A stretch of 64,000 nt of DNA from Tsukamurella sp. TY48 (GTDB lineage: Bacteria; Actinomycetota; Actinomycetes; Mycobacteriales; Mycobacteriaceae), in the NCBI RefSeq assembly GCF_019656655.1, contig NZ_BPMV01000001.1, forward strand, positions 930,001-994,000, in the 5' to 3' direction. A program made the translations under genes and the position numbers. Positions within the stretch are counted from its first letter, which is position 1; every line of letters starts with the position of its first letter. A model generated the notes under the pieces. It searched no databases. It was not told the DNA's origin and saw nothing but the letters and a program-made list of their open reading frames with translations. Positions 56,101 to 62,998 of the stretch are shown in pieces.

Positions 56101-59100
56101 GCCGCAGCAGCATCCGCAGCAGCCTTATCCGCCGCATCCTTCGCCGCCGCAGCCGCATCCGACTCCGACTTCGCCTTCGCCGCCGCATCCGCCGCAGCCT
56201 TATCCGCCGCCGCCTTCTCCGCCGCCTCCTTATCGGCAGCCGCAGCAGCATCACGCGCCTTCGCAGCCTCATCGCTCGTACTCGCCGCATCCGCAGCGGC
56301 CTTATCCGCCGCCGCCTTGTCCGCAGCCGCCTTATCCGCCGCCGACTTATCAGCCGCGGCCTTATCCGCCGCCGCCTTATCCGCAGCTTCCTTATCCGCA
56401 GCCGACTTATCCGCAGCAGCCTTATCGTCGGCAGCCTTCTTCGACGCCGCATCCGACGCCGCAGCAGCATCCGCCGCAGCCCTCGCCGCATCCGCCGCAT
56501 CCTTATCCGCCGACGCCTTATCCGCCGCAGCCCGATCCGACGCCGCCTTATCGTCCGCAGCCTTCTTCTCCGCAGCATCCCGCGCAGCCGCAGCATCCGA
56601 CGCAGCCTGCGCCGCATCCGACGCCGACTTATCCGCAGCCGACTTATCCGCCGCCGCCTTATCAGCAGCAGCCTTCGCATCCGCCGCCCGATCCGCCGCC
56701 GCCTTCGACGCCGCATCCGCATCCGAACTGGCCTTCGCCGCATCCGCAGCCGCCTGATCCGCCGCCGACTTATCCGCCGCAGCCTTATCCGCCGCAGCCC
56801 GATCCGACGCCGCCTGATCCGCAGCCTTCGACGCCGCATCCGCCTTCGCCGCAGCATCCTTCTCCGCAGCATCACGCTCCGCAGCAGCCTTCTCCGCCGC
56901 AGCCTTCGTATCCGCCGCCTTCTGCGCCGCCGCAGCATCCACATCCGTCTTACCGGCCACATCAGCCGCCGCAGCATCCGCCGCCCGCTGCGCCTGATCC
57001 GCCTCCGCCGCAGCCTTATCCGCCGCAGCCCGCGCCTCATCCGCAGCCGACTTATCCGCCGCAGCCTTATCCGCAGCCGCCTTCGCAGCAGCGTCCGCCT
57101 GCTCCTGCGCCGCCTTAGCATCCGCCGCAGCCTTATCCGCAGCATCCTTCGCAGCCGCAGCCTCATCCGCCGCCGCCTTATCAGCAGCAGCCTTCTCCGA
57201 CGCCGCCTTCGCAGCAGCATCCGCCTGCTCCTGCGCCGCAGCAGCATCCGCAGCAGCCTTATCCGCCGCATCCTTCGCCGCCGCAGCCTCATCCGACTCC
57301 GACTTCGCCTTCGCCGCCGCATCCGCAGCAGCCTTATCCGCCGCAGCAGCGGCTTCGGCGATGGCCTCGCGCTCCGCCTTCGTCGCATCGGCGGCGGCCT
57401 GATCCGCGGCTGCCTTGTCCGCCGCGGCCCGGGCGGCCGCATCGGGGTCGTTCGGGTTCTTCGCGGCATCGGCGGCGGACTTGTCCGCCTTGTCCTTAGC
57501 CGCAGCGGCCTTGTCCTTGGCCGCCTTCACCGCGGTGTCGTCGTAGTCGACATTGCCCACGGCCGCAGCGGAGGCGTCCGCCGCCTTATCCGCGGCGGCG
57601 GACTTGTCGGCCGCATCGGCGGCGGCCTTATCAGCCTGATCCTTCGCCTTGTTCGCCTTGTCGAGGGCGTCGCGCGCGCCGGCTTCCGCGGCGATCGCGG
57701 CCTGCCGGTCCTTGTCCGCCGCGGCCTGGTTGGCCGCGGCCTTATCGGAGGCCGCCTTCGCGGCGTCGGCATTGGCGTCGGCCTGGTCCTGCGCCTTCTT
57801 GGCCGCATCGAGGTTGGACTGCGCCTTCTTGATCCGCTGCAGCAGGATCTTGTCGAGCGCGTTGTAGATGAGGCCCTTCTCGGCGTCGTCCAGTTCCTTC
57901 TGGCGCTGGTCCACCAGATCCTGGGCCGCCTTGGCGTCGCTGTCGGCCTTCTTGCTGGCGTTAGCCGCGTCCGCGGCCTTCGCATCCGCCTCCGCGGCGG
58001 CGGCCTTCGCCTGCTCGATGGCCGCGACCTGCGCCTGAGCCTCCTGCTGCGCCTTCGCCGCGTCCGATGCGGCCTGATCCGCGCTGGCCTTATCGGATGC
58101 CGCCTTCGCTGCCGTCTGCGCATCGTCCAGCGCCTTGTTGGCCGCGATGGAGGTCGCCTGCGCGGTCGCACTGTCTGCGGCCGCTTGATCGGCCGTCGCC
58201 TTATCGGCTGCAGCCTTATCGGCGGCCGTCTTCGCCGCTGCCTCGGTCTCGCTCTTGGTCTGCGCGGCCTGATCCGCCGCGCGCTTGGCGTTCTCCTCGT
58301 CGGCGGCCGATTTGTCGGCGGCCGCGCGGCTCGATGCCGCGTTGTCGGCGGCGGTCTTCGCCGCTGCATCCGCCGCCGCGCGCTGATCCGCTGCCCCGTC
58401 TGCCGCCGACTTCTGCGCTGCCGCATCGGAGGCCGACTTCTGGGCTGCGGCCTCGGCTGCGCTCGCCTTGCCCGCGGCGTCCGAGCTCGCCGCGGCCTTA
58501 TCCGCAGCGGCCTTATCCGCCGCCGCCTTCGCCTGCTCCGCCTGGGCCTTCTCGGCGCTCGCCGTGTCCGCTGCGGCCTTGGCATCCGCAGCGGCCTGCG
58601 CCGCCGCCTGGTCTGCGGCGGTCTTCGCAGCAGTGGCCTCGTCCGCCGCGGCCTTCGCCGCATCCGCGTCGGACTTCGCCTGATCCGATTGGCCCGCCTT
58701 GTCGGAGGCGGCCTTCTCCTTGTCGCCCGCGGCCTGAGCGGCGGCGGCCTTGTCATCGGCCGCCTGCTTCGCATCGGCCGCGGTCTTCTCCGCCGCGGCT
58801 TGCGATGCGGCGGCGGCATCCGCCTCGGACTGTTGCCGCGCGGCGTTATCCGCAGCGGCCTGAGCAGCGGCCTCGCGGTCCTTGGCCGCCTGCGCCGCAT
58901 CGGCGGCGTCCTGCCGAGCCTTCTCGGCATCCGCAGCGGACTTGTCCGAGGCATCCTTCGCCGCCGCGGCCCGGTCCGCGGCCGCCTGTGCTGCAGCAGC
59001 TTTATCCGACGCGGCCTGTGCCGCATCCGCCGCCGCCTTGGCAGCCGAATCCTTCGCCGCCGCAGAGCCGTCCGCCGTCGCACGATCCGCCGCAGCCTTA

Positions 59101-62100
59101 TCCGACGCCGCCTTCGCCGCCGCATCCGCATCGGACCGGGCCTTCGCCGCCTCCGCAGCCGACTTCTCCGACGCCTCCTGCGCCGCCCGAGCCTTATCGG
59201 CGGCTGCTGCCGCCTCGCTCGCCCGGTCCGCGGCCACCTTGGCGGCGGCATCCTTCTGCGCCGCGGCATCCGCCGCCGCCGCACTACTCGCCGATGCCTG
59301 TTCGGCGGCCTTCGCGGCAGACTCCGCGGACGCCGCCGCGGCGGCCGAGTTGCTCGCCGCCGCTGCCGCCGCAGCCGCCGTCTCCGCCGCGTTCTTGTCG
59401 GCAGCCGCCTTCGCGGCATCGGCGGAAGCCTTGTCCGCCTGCGACTTCTCCGCCGCTGCCTGATCAGCAGTCGCCTTATCGGCGGCGGCCTTCGCCGAGG
59501 CCTCCGACTGGTCCCGAATCGTCACCGCATCGGCGGCGGACTTCTGGGCCGCCGCCTCATCGGCCGCAGACTTCTGCGCTGCGGCGTCCGCTGCGCTCGC
59601 CTTGTCCGCGGCGTCCGAACTGGCCGCGGCCTTCTCAGCAGCGGCCTTATCCGCGGCGTCCTTGGCCTGTTGCGCTTGCGCCTTCTCGGCGTTCGCCTGG
59701 TCTGCGGCCGCCTTGGCATCCGAGGCCGCCTGCGCCGCGGCCTCATCCGCCGCAGTCTTGGCGGCGGCGGCATCGTCGGCCGCGGCCTTGGCCGCATCCG
59801 CATCAGTCTTCGCCTGGGCCGACTGATCCGCCTTATCAGCGGCCGCCTTCGCCGTGTCCGAGGCCGCCTGCGCCGCGGCATCCGCCTGGGACTGATTGCC
59901 GGCGGCGTCCGCGGCGGCCTTCTCGGCAGCTGCTTGATCGGCGGCTGCCTTATCCGAGGCCGCCTGCTTGCGGTCCGCCTCATCGGCGGCGGACTTCGCC
60001 GCCGCATCGCGGTCCTGCGCGATCTTCGCGGCGTCAGCGGCCGCCTTCTCCGCGGCCGCCTGATCGGCGGCAGACTTGTCCGCCGTGTCCTTCGCCGCCG
60101 CGGCGGCATCCGCCGCGGCCTTCGAAGCGGCGTCCTTATCCGAGGCCACCGACGCCGCATCCGCCGCCGCCTTGGCAGCCGAATCCTTCGCCGCCGCAGA
60201 GCCGTCCGCCGTCGCACGATCCGCCGCAGCCTTATCCGACGCCGCCTTCGCCGCCGCATCCGCATCGGACCTGGCCTTCGCCGCCTCCGCAGCCGACTTC
60301 TCCGACGCCTCCTGCGCCGCCCGAGCCTTATCGGCCGCGGCGGAGGCATCGGAGGCCTTGTCGGCCGCGTCCTTCGCGGCGGCGTCCTTCTGCGCCGCGG
60401 CATCCGCCGCCGCCGCACTACTCGCCGCGGCTTCCTCCGCCGCCTTCGCGGTCGCGTCCGCCGTGACCGCCGCAGCGGCCGAGTTGCTCGCGGCATCTGC
60501 TGCGGCAGCGTTCTTCTCGGCCGCGTCCTTATCGGCCTGCGCCTTCGCATTGTCGGCGGCGGACTTATCCGCCTGTGCCTGGTCCGCCGCCGCCTTATCG
60601 GCGGCCGCCTTGTCCGAGGCGGCCTTCGCGGCGGACTCCGCCTGATCGCTCGCCTGCGCCGCGTCCGACGCCGCCTTCTGCGCCGCCGACGCATCGTCGG
60701 CGGACTTCTGTGCAGCAGCCTCCGCAGCATCGGCCTTCGCCGCGGCGTCGGTGCTGGCCGCGGCCTTGTCCGCGGCCGCCTTGTCCGCGTCTTCGCGCGC
60801 CTTGGTCGCGGCATCGCTGTTCGCCGCGGCCTTGTCGGCGGCGTCCTTCGACGCGGCTGCCGCATCGTCGGCGGTCTTCTGGTCGGCCGCCTTATCCGCG
60901 GCAGCCTTCTCGGCCGCATCCGCAGCCTTCTGCGCATCCGCCTGCTCCGCCGCGGATTTATCCGCCACGGCCTTGTCGGCGGCGGCCTTATCGTCGGCGG
61001 CCTTCTGGTCGGCCGCCTTATCCGCGGCAGCCTTCTCGGCCGCATCCGCAGCCTTCTGCGCATCCGCCTGCTCGGCGGCGGACTTATCTGCGGCGGCTTT
61101 ATCCGCCGCTGCCTTCTCGGAGGCTGCCTCGGCGGCCTTCTCGGCCTCCTCGTGCTTCGGATCGTTCTGCGCCGCTTCGGCGGCCTTCGCCGCCTCCTCG
61201 GCCGCGGCCGCGGACTTGTCCGCCGCCGCCTTATCGGAGGCCGCCTTATCCGCGGCGGCCTTCTCGGCATCGTCCGCGCGCTGGCGGTCCGCGGCGGCAT
61301 CGGCCGCGGCCTTATCCGCCGCCGCCTTATCCGCTGCGGACTTGTCCGCAGCGGCCTTATCGGCCGCGGCCTTCTGGTCCGCGGCATCCTTCGCTGCGGC
61401 GCGATCGGCGGCTTCCTTCTGTGCCGCGGCCTTGTCGGCGGCAGCCTTCTCCGCTGCGGCGGAGGCCTTCTCGGATTCCGCCTGCGCCTCGGAAAGCCGG
61501 TCCGCCGCCTCCTTCGCGGCCGCCGACTTGTCGGCTGCTTCCTTATCGGCCGCTGCCTTGTCCGAGGCCGCCTTCTCGGCAGCGGCGGAGGCCTTCTCGG
61601 CGGCATCCTTGGCCGCGGCGAGATCGTCCGCCGCGCTCTTCGCGGCGGCGTCCTTCTCGGCCGCGTTCTTCTCGGCAGCGGCCTGATCGGCAGCGGCCTT
61701 CTCGGCGGCGGCCTCCGCGTCCTTCGCAGCCTTGTCCGCATCGAGGAAACGGCGGGCGGCGTCGGCTGCCTTCTGCGCTGCGGCGTCCGAGCTCTTGTTG
61801 GCCGCATCCGCGGCAGCGCGGGCGCGCTCGGCGTCGGCGGCGGCGCTGTTGGCCGCGATGCGAGCTGCGATGGCGTTCGCCCGCGCGATCAGGGTGTAGT
61901 CCGCGATCCGGGGACCGACGGGATCCACCGGGCGGCCGTCGATCACGGCACTGATCGCACCGATGCCGATGACGCGTGGGCCCAGCGCACCGTCGTAGTC
62001 GCCCTTGGGGCTGGTGCAGTCGATCTCCATCGGGCTGAGGATCGGGCTGATGCCGGGCTGTACGGGACGCTTGACGTAGCAGCCCGGGACCACCTCGGTG

Positions 62101-62375
62101 ATGCCGTTGCCGCCGGGGGCCGGGGTGCGCGGTCCCGCACCGTTCCCGCCGTTCGCGACCCCGGTGGCGCCGGCCGTGGCCGGACTCCCGCCCTGGCCCG
62201 CACCGGTCGCCGCCGAACCGGCCGCCGGGCCGGCCTGGTCGGTGGCCGCGGTCGGTGGCGCGTTTCGCGTATCACCGTCCGCCGTGCTCTGATTCCCGCC
62301 GTTGGTCCCACACGCACTTGCGGTGATCAGACCCACGACGGCGACACCTGCGACTACTGCCCGCGACTTAGTCAT
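53151..62375 (-). CDS. Giant alanine-rich helical-repeat lipoprotein, about 3,074 aa
   Basis: The protein begins with a lipoprotein signal (VVAGVAVVGLITASAC, Cys22 predicted lipidated), then a Gly/Thr-rich linker (23-90), a small domain with Cys99 and Cys120 (about 91-165), about 2,780 residues of Ala-rich repeats based on K/D/E-A-A-A-D motifs, and a disordered Gly/Ser/Pro tail (last 120). No cysteine was seen in the repeat. A non-repeat island (LIYNALDKILLQRIKK, near 1500) breaks it. Nothing resembles LPXTG. ATG 62375 has AAAGG 9 nt upstream; the frame also allows a TTG 9 nt earlier. Function is unknown; an extended surface rod, spacer, tether or adhesin is inferred from shape only. Confidence 0.85.
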   Translation of the reverse strand: MTKSRAVVAGVAVVGLITASACGTNGGNQSTADGDTRNAPPTAATDQAGPAAGSAATGAGQGGSPATAGATGVANGGNGAGPRTPAPGGNGITEVVPGCYVKRPVQPGISPILSPMEIDCTSPKGDYDGALGPRVIGIGAISAVIDGRPVDPVGPRIADYTLIARANAIAARIAANSAAADAERARAAADAANKSSDAAAQKAADAARRFLDADKAAKDAEAAAEKAAADQAAAEKNAAEKDAAAKSAADDLAAAKDAAEKASAAAEKAASDKAAADKEAADKSAAAKEAADRLSEAQAESEKASAAAEKAAADKAAAQKEAADRAAAKDAADQKAAADKAAADKSAADKAAADKAAADAAADRQRADDAEKAAADKAASDKAAADKSAAAAEEAAKAAEAAQNDPKHEEAEKAAEAASEKAAADKAAADKSAAEQADAQKAADAAEKAAADKAADQKAADDKAAADKAVADKSAAEQADAQKAADAAEKAAADKAADQKTADDAAAASKDAADKAAANSDAATKAREDADKAAADKAAASTDAAAKADAAEAAAQKSADDASAAQKAASDAAQASDQAESAAKAASDKAAADKAAADQAQADKSAADNAKAQADKDAAEKNAAAADAASNSAAAAVTADATAKAAEEAAASSAAAADAAAQKDAAAKDAADKASDASAAADKARAAQEASEKSAAEAAKARSDADAAAKAASDKAAADRATADGSAAAKDSAAKAAADAASVASDKDAASKAAADAAAAAKDTADKSAADQAAAEKAAADAAKIAQDRDAAAKSAADEADRKQAASDKAAADQAAAEKAAADAAGNQSQADAAAQAASDTAKAAADKADQSAQAKTDADAAKAAADDAAAAKTAADEAAAQAASDAKAAADQANAEKAQAQQAKDAADKAAAEKAAASSDAADKASAADAAAQKSAADEAAAQKSAADAVTIRDQSEASAKAAADKATADQAAAEKSQADKASADAAKAAADKNAAETAAAAAAAASNSAAAAASAESAAKAAEQASASSAAAADAAAQKDAAAKVAADRASEAAAAADKARAAQEASEKSAAEAAKARSDADAAAKAASDKAAADRATADGSAAAKDSAAKAAADAAQAASDKAAAAQAAADRAAAAKDASDKSAADAEKARQDAADAAQAAKDREAAAQAAADNAARQQSEADAAAASQAAAEKTAADAKQAADDKAAAAQAAGDKEKAASDKAGQSDQAKSDADAAKAAADEATAAKTAADQAAAQAAADAKAAADTASAEKAQAEQAKAAADKAAADKAAASSDAAGKASAAEAAAQKSASDAAAQKSAADGAADQRAAADAAAKTAADNAASSRAAADKSAADEENAKRAADQAAQTKSETEAAAKTAADKAAADKATADQAAADSATAQATSIAANKALDDAQTAAKAASDKASADQAASDAAKAQQEAQAQVAAIEQAKAAAAEADAKAADAANASKKADSDAKAAQDLVDQRQKELDDAEKGLIYNALDKILLQRIKKAQSNLDAAKKAQDQADANADAAKAASDKAAANQAAADKDRQAAIAAEAGARDALDKANKAKDQADKAAADAADKSAAADKAADASAAAVGNVDYDDTAVKAAKDKAAAAKDKADKSAADAAKNPNDPDAAARAAADKAAADQAAADATKAEREAIAEAAAAADKAAADAAAKAKSESDEAAAAKDAADKAAADAAAAQEQADAAAKAASEKAAADKAAADEAAAAKDAADKAAADAKAAQEQADAAAKAAADKAAADKSAADEARAAADKAAAEADQAQRAADAAAADVAGKTDVDAAAAQKAADTKAAAEKAAAERDAAEKDAAAKADAASKAADQAASDRAAADKAAADKSAADQAAADAAKASSDADAASKAAADRAADAKAAADKAAADKSAADKSASDAAQAASDAAAARDAAEKKAADDKAASDRAAADKASADKDAADAARAAADAAAASDAASKKAADDKAAADKSAADKEAADKAAADKAAADKSAADKAAADKAAADKAAADAASTSDEAAKARDAAAAADKEAAEKAAADKAAADAAAKAKSESDAAAAAKDAADKAAADAAAAQEQADAAAKAASEKAAADKAAADEAAAAKDAADKAAADAKAAQEQADAAAKAAADKAAADKSAADEARAAADKAAAEADQAQRAADAAAADVAGKTDVDAAAAQKAADTKAAAEKAAAERDAAEKDAAAKADAASKAADQAASDRAAADKAAADKSAADQAAADAAKASSDADAASKAAADRAADAKAAADKAAADKSAADKSASDAAQAASDAAAARDAAEKKAADDKAASDRAAADKSAADKDAADAARAAADAAAASDAASKKAADDKAAADKSAADKEAADKAAADKAAADKSAADKAAADKAAADKAAADAASTSDEAAKARDAAAAADKEASEKAAADKAAADAAAKAKSESDEAAAAKDAADKAAADAAAAQERADAARKDAADKADAAKAASDQSAAEKAAADKAASDAAKASSDADAASKAAADKAAADQAAADRAAADKSSADQAAADAAKDASDKAAAEKAAADASKAASDKAAADKATADKAAEDRAAADKAAAEKADSAKNASDKAAADKAAADQAASDASKIADERKAADKAAADAADEAKAASEKAAADKAKADESEQARDAAEKSAADSTAAQDKAAEKAKEAQDKAAADQAAADKSAEAQKAAEKSSADAAEAQKQADAAAADATQKAAADKEAADRSAAAADEARAAKDKADQALADSSAAADRAAEAKDAAAAKEAAAAQQAAAAKESADKANADKAAADKAAADSSAAAKEAADKAAAAEAAVEKANTDKAAADKAAADSSAAAKEAADKAAAERANADKEAAEHAAADKAASDAARDAAQADAEAKAAAADAAKAKDAADKAAQEASKPPVDRDGAERSAADRAAAEKAAADAADRAAAAEKAANDAARAGGADKPTTPADSTQREAPTKSDTGGSTDKAHDATTADPSVADPPKSPTGSSGGVTPGGSSPGKGSADSSTSGSGSTKAVPKDDTPDADPFDHKEEPAQRDDLRTAVVDTTE
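54961..57346 (-). repeat. Tandem 1134-bp repeat units (2.1 near-identical copies) in giant gene
   Basis: Unit 1 spans 54961-56094, unit 2 56095-57228, and a 118-bp third partial copy runs to 57346. Anchors repeat exactly 1134 bp apart (e.g. CTCGTACTCG at 55141 and 56275; GACTTATCCGCCGCCGCC at 55507 and 56641). Differences are a few substitutions. 1134 bp is 378 codons, so the frame is kept. Codon choice in this block (GAT-AAG-GCT-GCG-GCG) differs from flanking parts of the same gene, which use more GAC and GCC. Confidence 0.93.
55965..56216 (-). repeat. 126-bp sub-repeat inside the 1134-bp unit
   Basis: CTGCTCCTGCGCCG occurs at 55965 and 56091, 126 bp apart, as part of a 42-residue repeat (KDAADKAAAD at the start of each). 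The same 126-bp spacing reappears at 60877 and 61003 (TTCTGGTCGGCCGCCTTATC). 1134 is nine times 126. Confidence 0.85.
59020..60334 (-). repeat. Older 1134-bp periodicity: near-identical 181-bp blocks
   Basis: Positions 59020-59200 and 60154-60334 match with one difference, exactly 1134 bp apart. Diverged landmarks keep the same period: GCGGCGTC at 58474, 59608 and 60742, and GACTTCTG at 58435, 59569 and 60703. So the gene seems to have grown by repeated duplication of a 378-codon unit, some old and some recent. Confidence 0.88.
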
Positions 62376-62557
62376 CTTCTGCAACCTTTACTACACAGAC
62401 TTGAAGATAGACTTTACCCATACTTCCGATTTTTGCAGCCCCGAATAGGACATATCACCGCAGGAAACGTGAACTGCGACAAAACTGTCCCGACGCGACA
62501 TTCAGAGGTCATACGTCGTTGGCCGTACGGTTGCCTCGGCGCGGGTACCGAGGCGGT
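62376..62557. promoter_or_regulatory. AT-richer promoter region of the giant gene, with tsaE terminator
   Basis: This 182-bp gap between the giant gene start and the tsaE stop is richer in A/T than the surroundings. No -35/-10 pair is convincing. It holds a tsaE-side hairpin listed next. The giant gene is thus probably transcribed from its own promoter rather than by read-through from tsaE. Confidence 0.5.
62533..62554. terminator. Hairpin just after tsaE
   Basis: Arms GCCTCGG and CCGAGGC around an 8-nt loop lie 3 bp past the tsaE stop. No U-tract. Confidence 0.6.
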
Positions 62558-62998
62558 TCAGGCCTCGACCCACCGCCACTGCGCGGTGCGCACATCGGTG
62601 CCCTCGGCACGACGCAGCCGCACCATCAGGTGCCGATCGGTGAGGCGCTCGGCCACACCCTCGCCCCACTCGACGACGACGACGCAGTCCTCGAGGTCGG
62701 TATCGAGGTCGAGTGCGTCCAGATCGTCGAGCCCGCCCAGGCGGTAGGCGTCGACGTGCACCAGACCGGGCCTGCCCGGCGCACCCGGACGGTGCTCGCG
62801 AGCGATGATGAAGGTGGGGCTCGAGACCCTGCCCTGTACGCCGAGTCCGGCGGCGATCCCCCTGGTCAGCGCCGTCTTACCGGCGCCGAGCGGACCGTCG
62901 AGGATCACCAGATCGCCCGCGGCGAGGCCGGCCGCCAGTTCCCGGCCCAGCGCCTCGGTGTCCTCCACCTCGGGCAGCGTCCGCTCTTCGCCGGTCAT
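62558..62998 (-). CDS. tsaE: tRNA threonylcarbamoyladenosine biosynthesis ATPase TsaE
   Basis: This 146-residue P-loop ATPase has Walker A GPLGAGKTALTRG (Lys41), SSPTFIIAREH and VHVDAYRLGG, the TsaE signature. It drives the TsaD-TsaB complex. The start ATG 62998 overlaps the stop of the upstream hydrolase (ATGA). tsaB and tsaE are split here by about 10 kb, unlike the contiguous mycobacterial order. Confidence 0.95.
   Translation of the reverse strand: MTGEERTLPEVEDTEALGRELAAGLAAGDLVILDGPLGAGKTALTRGIAAGLGVQGRVSSPTFIIAREHRPGAPGRPGLVHVDAYRLGGLDDLDALDLDTDLEDCVVVVEWGEGVAERLTDRHLMVRLRRAEGTDVRTAQWRWVEA

Noticed and set aside
54961-57346. CRISPR-like array in the repeat block
   Set aside because: The repeats are coding, with a 1134-bp period and no 20-40 bp repeat plus unique spacer pattern. 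No Cas genes are nearby.
53102-57469. Minus-strand frame of 1455 codons, Arg/Pro-rich, in another frame of the giant gene
   Set aside because: Low-complexity shadow of the repeat; it has no initiation region, and the true frame starts at 62375 with a signal peptide.
54516-62747. Plus-strand reading frame of 2743 codons, Arg/Ile-rich, across the giant gene
   Set aside because: It is the complement of the Ala/Asp/Lys repeat codons, which contain no stops in this frame. It lacks a start signal and has no lipoprotein or domain features.
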